DNA from: Wenzhouxiangella sp.
GTDB taxonomy: Bacteria; Pseudomonadota; Gammaproteobacteria; Xanthomonadales; Wenzhouxiangellaceae
NCBI GenBank assembly: GCA_007119095.1
Contig: SKQI01000113.1
Span: forward strand, 1-11,654
Length of the DNA: 11,654 nt
Direction: 5' to 3'
Positions 1-6,516 of this stretch are shown piece by piece (position 1 is the stretch's first letter; every line of letters begins with the position of its first letter). The notes under the pieces are model-generated. The model saw nothing but the letters and a program-made list of their open reading frames with translations. It had not been told where the DNA came from and did not search any database. The position numbers and the translations under genes are program-made.

Positions 1-47
1 AACCGGGTTAGGCTGCCTGCACTTTCCTTTGGTTTGGCGTCGGTGAC

Positions 48-1439
48 ATGGTTGCGACCACCCTGATTCTGTACTTGATTGCCTTGCTGGGCATCGGCTT
101 TTGGGCTCAACAGCGGGTTGGCGATAGCGAGGATTTTCATCTGGCCGGGCGCCGGATGGGGCCCGTCGTCGCTGCGCTCAGTGCCTCGGCCAGTTCCTCT
201 TCGGCCTGGACGCTGCTGGGCATGAGCGGCGCGGCCTATGCCTGGGGGCTGCAGGCGATCTGGCTGATTCCGGCCGTGGTGTCAGGGTTTTTCATCAATT
301 GGGTGTTCATTGCACCGCGACTGCAGCCGGCCAGCCATCGCAGCCAGGCATTGACGCTGGTTGAGTTCCTTGGGCAGGGCAGTGATCCTCGCAACGAGAC
401 CAGCCTGCGGATCATCGGCGCCTCGATCATTCTGTTCTGCTTCACCCTGTATGTGGCCTCGCAGTTTCAGGCGGCCGGTACGGCGATCAGCACCGCGCTG
501 CCGATTTCCGCGACAGTGGCCATGATTGTCGGTGCCGTGATTGTCATTGCCTATGTGTTCATGGGCGGCTTCTGGGCGGCGAGCGTGACCGATGCCTTGC
601 AGGGATTGATGATGCTGGCCGTTGCCCTGGTACTGCCGGTGGTTGCCCTGGCCGCCGTCGGCGGGCCAGCGGCGCTATGGCAGGGCCTCATTGCCCTGGA
701 CGATCCGTCACTGCTACGACTGGTTGATCAGCCCAGCCTGCTGCTGGCGATGGTTTTCGTCGCTGGCTTGTTCGGTATCGGCTTGGGGTATCCCGGTCAG
801 CCTCATGTAGTCAATCGTTTCATGGCCCTGAAGTCAGCCGACCAGGTGCGATTTGCGCGCAACATCGCCCTGGGCTGGGCGGTGCTGATCTACATTGGCA
901 TGGTGGTGCTGGGCTGGTCGGGCAGGGTGTTGCTACCCGAGCTGGCTGACGGTGAGTCAGCGCTGTTGGTGTTGGCGGTGGATTTGTTGCCGGCCGTGCT
1001 GGGTGGGCTGATCACCGGCGGCGTGCTGGCGGCGATCATGTCGACCTCGGACAGCCAACTGCTGGTAGCCGGCAGCGCCGTCAGCCATGACCTGCGCCGG
1101 GGCAGGATTTCGCTCAACGCCGATCGCCTGGTGATCGTAATCCTGGGCCTGGCCGCGCTGGCCCTGGCGATGTTCTTTCCGGCCACCATTTTCGACCGCG
1201 TGCTGTTTGCCTGGCAGGTGTTGGGCAATGCGTTTGGACCGTTGCTGATTGTTTTGCTGTTTGTCGGGCCGGTAGCAGGCCGCCATCGCCTGGCAGCGAT
1301 GCTGTGTGGCGCACTGCTCACCGTCCTAATCAGCTTCTTCCCGCAGGCGCCCGGTAATGCCATTGAGCGCCTGGTCCCGTTTTTCCTCGCCCTTTTAATT
1401 GCCTGGGGCGGGACTCGAGTGGATCAAAAAACAAATTAA
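48..1439 (+). CDS. Sodium:solute symporter family (SSS/PutP-like) permease
   Basis: An inner-membrane permease of the sodium:solute symporter superfamily, expected to couple Na+ entry to uptake of a small organic solute; the substrate cannot be read from sequence. The 463 residues are almost entirely hydrophobic helices separated by short loops, slightly shorter than the usual 480-500. Family landmarks are visible: an N-terminal FHLAGRRMGP segment (30-39), GGFWAASVTDALQG (173-186), GYPGQPHVVNRFMA (247-260) and the Na+-site helix AAIMSTSDSQLL (328-339), where S332 and T333 match PutP S340/T341. Aligned with PutP, the TM2 sodium residue Asp55 is Ser50 here, so the substrate is probably not proline. 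The ATG at 48 gives the normal family N-terminus but has no clear Shine-Dalgarno sequence. A stop at 44-46 in another frame could belong to an upstream coupled gene. It converges on the flotillin gene. Confidence 0.9.
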   Translation: MVATTLILYLIALLGIGFWAQQRVGDSEDFHLAGRRMGPVVAALSASASSSSAWTLLGMSGAAYAWGLQAIWLIPAVVSGFFINWVFIAPRLQPASHRSQALTLVEFLGQGSDPRNETSLRIIGASIILFCFTLYVASQFQAAGTAISTALPISATVAMIVGAVIVIAYVFMGGFWAASVTDALQGLMMLAVALVLPVVALAAVGGPAALWQGLIALDDPSLLRLVDQPSLLLAMVFVAGLFGIGLGYPGQPHVVNRFMALKSADQVRFARNIALGWAVLIYIGMVVLGWSGRVLLPELADGESALLVLAVDLLPAVLGGLITGGVLAAIMSTSDSQLLVAGSAVSHDLRRGRISLNADRLVIVILGLAALALAMFFPATIFDRVLFAWQVLGNAFGPLLIVLLFVGPVAGRHRLAAMLCGALLTVLISFFPQAPGNAIERLVPFFLALLIAWGGTRVDQKTN

Positions 1440-1509
1440 ACCACGGAAAACACGGAAGACACGGAAACTTCTTTTTTCAAAATCCATGTGTTCCGTGTCT
1501 TCCGTGGTT
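1439..1509. repeat. CACGGAA-unit inverted repeat between convergent genes; possible bidirectional terminator
   Basis: The gap between the symporter and flotillin stop codons is almost filled by one inverted repeat. The left side holds three 9-base units (CACGGAAAA, CACGGAAGA, CACGGAAAC; 1442-1468). The right side, TTCCGTGTCTTCCGTGGTT (1491-1509), pairs in two registers: perfectly over 16 bases with 1451-1466, or over 19 bases with one mismatch with 1439-1457. The loop contains six consecutive T (1472-1477). Its position between two convergent ends suits a transcription stop in both directions. From memory, repeats of CCACGGAA/ACACGGAA type are scattered through intergenic regions of many environmental proteobacteria, so this is probably one copy of a dispersed family; a genome search would settle that. 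Confidence 0.75.
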
Positions 1510-1520
1510 ATAGGTTTTAG

Positions 1521-3272
1521 TTATTCAGCCTTGTCGTCGCCTGACTTTTTTGAGCTGCGCTTCGAGTCGGCCTGGGGCGGACGTTTCGGCTTGGCTTTGG
1601 CGTCAGCTTCCGGCTTGTTTGGCGCGGGCTTTTGGGTTGATTCCTTCTGGGCAACCAGGCCATTCAAGTCAGCCAGGTCGCTGAGGCCGACTTCATTGAG
1701 CAAGGAGTCGACCAACGGTCGCTGGGCACGATAGCGCAGGGCCTGGTCGACGACGGAGCGGGCCAGGTTGCCGTCGCCACCGTTGCCGCCGCCGCTGCCG
1801 GCACCATCGCCGCCCGATCCGCTTTGGTGCATGCCGCGCACATCGATGATCTTGATGCCGTCGATGCGCTCCATCGGCTTGACCGATTGCTCGATGATAT
1901 CGGGCAGGTTCTTCAGCAGTTCCAGCTTGATCTCCAGGGCAATCTGTTCCGGGCTCAGAGCGTTACGGGCCTCGTTGATCGCCCGACGACCCTCGGCATC
2001 GACGCGGTAGCGTTCTTCGTCAGCCTGGGCACGAATGCGAATGGCTTCGGCTTCACCGGTTGCCGCAACGCGCATGGCCTCGGCACGGTCTTGCGAAGCG
2101 CGTTTCTCGGCCTCTGCCGCCACGGTAATCCCGATAGCTTCCTGCTCGGCCTGTTCGCGTGCCTGGACCAGACGAACCTGCTTGGCACGCTCCGCGGTTG
2201 CGGTGTCGCGTACGGTCTTGACCTGTTCTTCGGCTTCGACAGCCTTGGCTCGGGCCTGGTCGGCCTCGGCTCGTGCCGCCGACTCTTCACGTGACTTCTC
2301 CGAGATTGCGATTTCGCGTTCCTGTTCGGCAATCTGCACAACGCGGCGGCGCTCGATTTCGCGCTGTTCGACCTGACGCTCTTTCTCGATCTCGGCCTCG
2401 CGAATGGCGCGATCGGCTTCGATTCGGGCCTGCTCTGCCTCTCTGCGCCGCTCAGACTCCTCGCGGGCAACCGTGGCCTGGGCTTCGGCCCCACGGACCT
2501 TTACTTCCTGGTCCTGCATCAGGCGAGCATATTCCTGGTCCCTGGCGATTTGCAGCGACTGCTGCTCGGTTTCCAGGTCCTTCAGCTCAATCTGAATCTT
2601 GGTATCGCGCTCAATGTCGTTGCGCTCCTTGCGGCGCCGCTCGATTTCCTGGGTCAGCTTGGTCAGACCCTGGGCATCGAAGGCGTTTTGCGGATTGAAG
2701 AAGTCCGACGGGGTCTGGTCGAGGCCGGTCAGCGACACTGACTCCAGCTCCAGGCCGTTCTTGTGCAAATCTTCGGCCACGGCCACCTGCACCTTCTGGG
2801 CGAAGTCGACCCGGTTTTCGTGCAGCTCTTCCATGCTCATGCCGGCAGCCACGGCGCGCAGGGCGTCGACGAACTTGCCCTCGACCAGTTCCTTGAGCAG
2901 CGTAGGCTCCATGGTCCGCCGTCCAAGCGTCTGGGCCGCGGTCGAAATCGCCTCAGCATCCGGCTTGACCCGGACATAAAATTCAGCCTGGACGTCGACT
3001 CGCATGCGATCACGCGTAATCAGCGCGCCTTCGCGCTGACGAGCGACCTCGAGCTTCAGCGTGTTCATGTTGACCGGGATGAAGTCGTGCAGCACAGGGA
3101 AGACCAGTGCGCCGCCGTCCCGGACCACTTTCTCGCCGCCCATGCCGGTGCGCACGAAGCCGACTTCCTTGCTCGCCCGGTGATACAGGCGGGCGAAGAT
3201 CATGCCCAGCACGAACAGGCCGAGCAATACGCCGATAACCGGCACTGCCAAAGCCGTGATATTCATATCCAT
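1521..3272 (-). CDS. yqiK: Flotillin family protein, YqiK type (SPFH domain)
   Basis: A membrane-anchored scaffold of the flotillin/SPFH superfamily, expected to oligomerise at the inner membrane and organise microdomains. The 583 residues read in order: one N-terminal transmembrane helix (about 5-28); an SPFH/band-7 domain (about 35-205); a long, highly charged coiled coil rich in Glu/Arg/Ala (about 207-435); the flotillin C-terminal motif DGIKIIDVRGM (471-481); a Gly/Ser/Asp-rich linker (482-501); a conserved LARSVVDQALRYRAQRPLVD block (503-522); and a Lys/Pro-rich tail (544-583). The reading frame continues upstream to 3341, but ATG 3272 is preferred: AGGGAG lies at 3285-3290 (12 bases away, rather long) and the start puts the membrane helix at the N-terminus. 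ATG 3266 is the alternative. It is last in the minus-strand cluster, 91 bases after yqiJ, the usual partner order. Confidence 0.92.
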   Translation of the reverse strand: MDMNITALAVPVIGVLLGLFVLGMIFARLYHRASKEVGFVRTGMGGEKVVRDGGALVFPVLHDFIPVNMNTLKLEVARQREGALITRDRMRVDVQAEFYVRVKPDAEAISTAAQTLGRRTMEPTLLKELVEGKFVDALRAVAAGMSMEELHENRVDFAQKVQVAVAEDLHKNGLELESVSLTGLDQTPSDFFNPQNAFDAQGLTKLTQEIERRRKERNDIERDTKIQIELKDLETEQQSLQIARDQEYARLMQDQEVKVRGAEAQATVAREESERRREAEQARIEADRAIREAEIEKERQVEQREIERRRVVQIAEQEREIAISEKSREESAARAEADQARAKAVEAEEQVKTVRDTATAERAKQVRLVQAREQAEQEAIGITVAAEAEKRASQDRAEAMRVAATGEAEAIRIRAQADEERYRVDAEGRRAINEARNALSPEQIALEIKLELLKNLPDIIEQSVKPMERIDGIKIIDVRGMHQSGSGGDGAGSGGGNGGDGNLARSVVDQALRYRAQRPLVDSLLNEVGLSDLADLNGLVAQKESTQKPAPNKPEADAKAKPKRPPQADSKRSSKKSGDDKAE

Positions 3273-3363
3273 GTCGATTGCAAACTCCCTGATGGTTGGT
3301 GATTGATGAAAAGCCAAATTCAAGGCCGCAGCAAGCCGCAACCTGTCAATTCAATACTCGGAA

Positions 3364-4092
3364 TTACTCGGACCCTTCTGCCACCAGCGCGGCGTTTGGG
3401 TTCGGGATGGCGCTGAACCTGCCATTGATTCGCCGCACCAGCAGCACGAGACTGCCCTGTTCCAGCACATCGTCCTTTTCCTCCGGCTCCACCAACACGT
3501 AGTGCGTGGTCCGGAAGCGATCGCTGAGCCGGGCCTGGGCCGGCATGCCGTGGCGGGCATTGCCGCCCACAATCACGGCCGTCTTGCCGACGAACGTGGC
3601 CGTAGAGACGGCGCTGGTCTCCTCCTTCGGCAGTATCTTCGCCAAGCCACCAGTGCACCAGCGCACCATCGGCAAGGTCAGGAAAAACACCGCCGGAACG
3701 GCAATGACGCCGGGTACGGCCATGCCAATGCTCTGCCGCAGCATCGACTGGATGATCAGTCCGGCCAGCCCGAAGATGGTGAGGAAAACAACCAGCACCA
3801 TCAGTACCGGCACCCGGCCGATGTACAGCCAGGCCAGCAGTCGGCCAATCAGGCTTCCGCCTTCGGGCGTGCCCGTGCCCTCGATGCCGCTGGTCGTTTC
3901 GCCCGTTGTCAGCTCGCCGACATCGAAGACATCGTCAGGCAGATCGACACTGGAAACCACGAAGTCGTCGATCGCCTCGTTGATGCCCAGGCCCTTGAAC
4001 AAGGCCAGTAGTTCGAATACGAACAGGCCGGCCATGATCATCAGGGCCGCGGTAAACGGCACGCTGCCCGACGCGAGGAAGTACTCGGTCAC
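3364..4092 (-). CDS. yqiJ: YqiJ-family inner-membrane protein with C-terminal OB-fold (NfeD-like)
   Basis: A 242-residue membrane protein resembling E. coli YqiJ, the usual partner of YqiK flotillins. Three transmembrane segments are visible (about 11-33, 93-116 and 122-150), with an acidic, Gly/Thr-rich loop between the first two (about 42-80). A small beta-rich C-terminal domain (about 160-242) corresponds to the OB-fold found in NfeD-type proteins. Family hallmarks are YIGRVPVL (90-97), LPKEETSAVS (154-163) and HYVLVEPEE (197-205). The start is GTG at 4092-4090; its last bases form GTGA with the pspA stop, a 4-base overlap. No separate Shine-Dalgarno sequence is seen, so translation is probably coupled to pspA. 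The known role is accessory: a membrane partner of SPFH proteins. Its exact biochemical function is not established. Confidence 0.88.
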   Translation of the reverse strand: MTEYFLASGSVPFTAALMIMAGLFVFELLALFKGLGINEAIDDFVVSSVDLPDDVFDVGELTTGETTSGIEGTGTPEGGSLIGRLLAWLYIGRVPVLMVLVVFLTIFGLAGLIIQSMLRQSIGMAVPGVIAVPAVFFLTLPMVRWCTGGLAKILPKEETSAVSTATFVGKTAVIVGGNARHGMPAQARLSDRFRTTHYVLVEPEEKDDVLEQGSLVLLVRRINGRFSAIPNPNAALVAEGSE

Positions 4093-4763
4093 GAGTCGTC
4101 AGACTTGAGACGGGCCAGTCGCTCCTGAATCCGGTTCTTTCGCGACAGCTCTTCCAGCTCGGCCAGCTTGGCTTCCTCGCTGGTACTGGCGCCGCTGGCA
4201 CCGGCAAGCCCGGTCTGGCGGCTGAACACGCGGTCGAAGGCCGCAGAAGCGCGCTCGGCACGATTGTCTGCACTGGCGGAGCTGCCGCTTTCGCCTGTGC
4301 CCGAGGCCTGGCTGGCCTGGCGCTGCGATTGCCGATAGCTGTCCAGGGCATCGCGCATTTCCCGCTTCTTGGCCTTGAGCGCGTTGATATAGCCCTCAAG
4401 CCGGCCCTTTTCATCGGCCAGGTCGGCCAGACGCGACTCCAGTACCGGGATTTGTGCTTCCAGATCAATCTGGCGCGACACGGCGGTTTCGGCCAGGTCA
4501 TCGCGACCTTCCTTCATGGCCAGGCGGGCCTGGTCAGAAAGCTCATCGTGGCGCTTGTTGTCTTCGGCCAGGCGCTTGGCGGTCAGATGGCGCTGGGCCT
4601 CGACCACACCCAATTCCTTCCGGACCTCGGAAGTTGCAGTATCGATTTCTCGAATGGCCTGCTCCATCACGGCCTCGGGAGCTGCGTTCTCGACCGCGTC
4701 AACCAAGGCGTTGAAGCCGCCGGCAACCAGCCGACCAACACGCTGTTTCAAGGACTCACTCAT
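4089..4763 (-). CDS. pspA: PspA/IM30 (phage shock protein A) family protein
   Basis: A peripheral inner-membrane protein of the PspA/Vipp1 (ESCRT-III-like) family, expected to polymerise on stressed membrane and help maintain its integrity. The 224 residues begin with an amphipathic helix (about 2-25), followed by PEAVMEQAIREID (29-41), a family hallmark, and a long charged coiled coil to about 148. Then come a Ser/Gly/Ala-rich break (about 150-168) and a C-terminal helical part (about 170-221). The frame is open to an ATG at 4796, but ATG 4763 is chosen: GGAGGAG (4770-4776) lies 6 bases upstream and the protein then starts with the proper amphipathic helix. The stop overlaps the yqiJ start. 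No PspB, PspC or PspF is present, and no sigma-54 promoter was found, so control differs from the E. coli psp operon. Confidence 0.92.
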   Translation of the reverse strand: MSESLKQRVGRLVAGGFNALVDAVENAAPEAVMEQAIREIDTATSEVRKELGVVEAQRHLTAKRLAEDNKRHDELSDQARLAMKEGRDDLAETAVSRQIDLEAQIPVLESRLADLADEKGRLEGYINALKAKKREMRDALDSYRQSQRQASQASGTGESGSSASADNRAERASAAFDRVFSRQTGLAGASGASTSEEAKLAELEELSRKNRIQERLARLKSDDS

Positions 4764-4769
4764 GCTGTT

Positions 4770-4776
4770 CTCCTCC
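4770..4776 (-). promoter_or_regulatory. Strong Shine-Dalgarno site deciding the pspA start
   Basis: GGAGGAG on the minus strand, 6 bases before ATG 4763. It is the best ribosome-binding site in the cluster and rules against the longer reading from ATG 4796. Confidence 0.8.
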
Positions 4777-4844
4777 AGTTGAAAGTCAGTATCCAAGCAA
4801 AATGTTCAATCGTCTTTAAACATTGAAAACAGTCGATACGGACT

Positions 4845-5336
4845 TCAGTCTTCCCCCGTATCGCTTTTTACCTCAAAACCGGCTCGGCTGGCCAGTGCAT
4901 CCGGCCGGTAACAGCCGCGAAAACCGCTCTGACCGAGCTGCCTGATCGATTCGCTGAGACTGAAGCCGCGTTCGGCCAGACCCGCTTCCAGGCGCTCCAG
5001 GCCGGCCCGTGTATCTTTCGCCTCGGCCTTGCCGCGACAGGCTGACAGCGCAAATGCAGTAATGTCGGGCAGCCAGCCCATGACCCGGTGCACAAGCTCC
5101 GAACGCAGACCTTGTTCCATTTCAGCTGCGTGTACCTGGCGATCGACGCGGGCGAACAGGCGCCTGGCGAAGTCGTGGGCAGCGACAGGATCTTCCATGC
5201 CTTCCCGCTGAGCGCGGGCTTCATTGATCAGCGTTCGAATCTTTTCGCTCAGGTTGGCCGCGCCGGTGATCTCGACCTGGCTCAAGAACGTCAGGTCGTC
5301 TTCGTCCAGTCTCAGGGTGACGGTTTGTTTTGGCAC
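4845..5336 (-). CDS. Small protein with N-terminal ribbon-helix-helix-like domain, head of the PspA-flotillin cluster
   Basis: A 163-residue protein I do not recognise as a named family. Residues 3-43 have the pattern of a ribbon-helix-helix DNA-binding domain: a short beta strand (KQTVTLRLD, 3-11), a first helix, a turn (TGAANLSEK, 24-32) and a second helix. Residues about 50-163 form a mostly helical, Cys-containing region with no visible motif; it could sense a ligand or bind a partner. No signal peptide or membrane segment is seen. The start is GTG (5336-5334), supported by AAGGA at 5345-5349, 8 bases away. It lies 45 bases after sohB and 81 bases before pspA, on the same strand. By inference it could autoregulate the PspA-YqiJ-flotillin genes; an alternative is a cytoplasmic adaptor that only borrows the fold. 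Confidence 0.8.
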   Translation of the reverse strand: MPKQTVTLRLDEDDLTFLSQVEITGAANLSEKIRTLINEARAQREGMEDPVAAHDFARRLFARVDRQVHAAEMEQGLRSELVHRVMGWLPDITAFALSACRGKAEAKDTRAGLERLEAGLAERGFSLSESIRQLGQSGFRGCYRPDALASRAGFEVKSDTGED

Positions 5337-5365
5337 GGTAATGATCCTTCAGCGACGATGATCGC

Positions 5366-5393
5366 ATTCTATCACAAATTACTACAAACGCAA
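5366..5393 (-). promoter_or_regulatory. Candidate extended -10 sigma-70 promoter for the RHH-pspA-yqiJ-yqiK genes
   Basis: On the minus strand, TAGAAT (5366-5371; five of six to TATAAT) is preceded by TGA, giving an extended -10 (TGn). TTGCGT (5388-5393; weak -35, three of six) is spaced 16 bases away. Transcription would begin near 5359, leaving a leader of about 22 bases before the GTG start. The -35 part lies inside the last codons of sohB. A short palindrome, CGATGATCG (5356-5364), covers the expected start point and could be an operator. Read by eye only. Confidence 0.45.
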
Positions 5394-6395
5394 TACATTT
5401 GTATTCAAGGTGCGACTCAGGGCGTCGCCGGTGCCGGACAGCAATCGGCCAAGCAGTGGCTTGCGGGTTCGTTTGCTGACCTGGTAAAGCTCGGCTTTGG
5501 CGCTGGTTTCGAGCAGATATTCATCGCTGGTCAACACCTGGTCGGCCAGCTTGCGGGTCAGTGCCTGAGTGCCATACCAGTATTCACCGGTAGCGACTTC
5601 GTCCAGATCCAGTTGCGGTCGGTAACGGGCAACAAAATCCTTGAACAGACCGTGCGCCTGTTCAATTTCCTGCTGGAACTTCTGTCGACCCTGGTCGGTG
5701 TTCTCGCCGAATAGTGTTACTGTCCGCTTGTGCTCGCCGGCCATGAACTGTTCGAAGTCGATATCGTGCTTTTTCAGCATCCGGTTGAAGTTCGGCAGCT
5801 GGGCGATCACTCCGATAGAGCCCAGAATGGCAAAGGGGGCAACAAGGATGCGGTCCGCGATACAGGCCATCATGTAGCCACCGCTGGCAGCTACTCGGTC
5901 AACGGCAACAGTCAGGCGTAGGCCGCGCTCGCGAAGTCGCACCAGCTGGGCCGCTGCCAGGCCGTAGGTCGGGATCATGCCGCCACCGCTTTCCAGCCTT
6001 AGCAGCACTTCGTCATTGTCGTTGGCCACGGTAAGAATGGCGGTGATCTCCTCGCGCAGGGACTCGGTGGCGCTGGCCCGAATATCGCCCTGGAAATCGA
6101 GCACGAACAGGCGCGGTTTGTCGCCGTCACCATGTCGCTTGCGGGCTGCTTTCAGCGCTTTCTTTTCGGACTTCAGCGCCTTGACCGGCAGCATCGCCGC
6201 CTTCATGGTCATGCTGGCCTGGCGGTATTCATCGTTCAGATGCCTGACTTCAAGACGGGCCGGCAGCTGATCTTGCTGGCGCGCACTGCGCAAGGCGTTG
6301 ACAATAGCCGTCACCAGTACCAGGGCGACAAGGAGCACGGTCAGGGACTTGGCCAGAAACAGGCCGAATTCACTCAAGAATTCCATCACGATCAT
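5382..6395 (-). CDS. sohB: SohB, inner-membrane serine protease (S49 family)
   Basis: A membrane-anchored protease of the SppA/SohB family (ClpP/crotonase fold), thought to degrade abnormal periplasmic or membrane polypeptides; the name comes from suppression of htrA loss in E. coli. The 337 residues are close to the usual 349. One transmembrane helix lies at about 12-34, followed by a basic cytosolic-type linker (55-90) and the S49 domain. The catalytic dyad fits: Ser171 in VAASGGYMMA and Lys223 in AGEHKRT, 52 residues apart as in E. coli SohB (Ser178/Lys230). GENTDQGRQKF (230-240) and ATGEYWYGTQA (268-278) are also SohB-specific. ATG 6395 has GGAG at 6401-6404 with 5 bases spacing. It runs in the same direction as the RHH gene 45 bases downstream, with no terminator visible, so read-through into the stress cluster is plausible. 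It is divergent from the peptidase gene. Confidence 0.95.
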   Translation of the reverse strand: MIVMEFLSEFGLFLAKSLTVLLVALVLVTAIVNALRSARQQDQLPARLEVRHLNDEYRQASMTMKAAMLPVKALKSEKKALKAARKRHGDGDKPRLFVLDFQGDIRASATESLREEITAILTVANDNDEVLLRLESGGGMIPTYGLAAAQLVRLRERGLRLTVAVDRVAASGGYMMACIADRILVAPFAILGSIGVIAQLPNFNRMLKKHDIDFEQFMAGEHKRTVTLFGENTDQGRQKFQQEIEQAHGLFKDFVARYRPQLDLDEVATGEYWYGTQALTRKLADQVLTSDEYLLETSAKAELYQVSKRTRKPLLGRLLSGTGDALSRTLNTNVLRL

Positions 6396-6467
6396 CCAAT
6401 CTCCAAAAAGCGGCCCGCCAGTCTACTCCGGCCGATGGCCGGGATGATGGTCGGAAGCGCGGTGGGG

Positions 6468-6473
6468 TAAACT
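6468..6473 (+). promoter_or_regulatory. Possible -10 element for the S9 peptidase gene
   Basis: TAAACT sits 43 bases before the peptidase ATG in the 121-base divergent region. No convincing -35 is seen at 16-18 bases upstream, so this is a weak call. Confidence 0.25.
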
Positions 6474-6516
6474 CGCCCGTTCCGTGTTCGTGCCATTTCC
6501 CAAGGAGTGCTATTGA

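Noticed and set aside
2..46. Open frame ending in TGA two bases before the symporter ATG, perhaps the end of an upstream gene
   Set aside because: Only 14 codons are visible with no recognisable motif; too short to call.
1399..1734. Plus-strand frame of 111 codons running from the symporter end through the repeat
   Set aside because: It crosses the intergenic repeat and the antisense of the flotillin tail; no supporting start signal or motif.
3344..3349. Perfect TTGACA on the minus strand between yqiJ and yqiK, suggesting an internal flotillin promoter
   Set aside because: No acceptable -10 element at 15-19 bases downstream (GCCTTG at 17).
4764..4844. Overlapping AATGTTCAAT/AACATTGAA inverted repeats between the RHH gene and pspA, as terminator or operator
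   Set aside because: The arms are AT-rich and only 6 bases in any one register; no promoter elements at suitable spacing, and no sigma-54 site.
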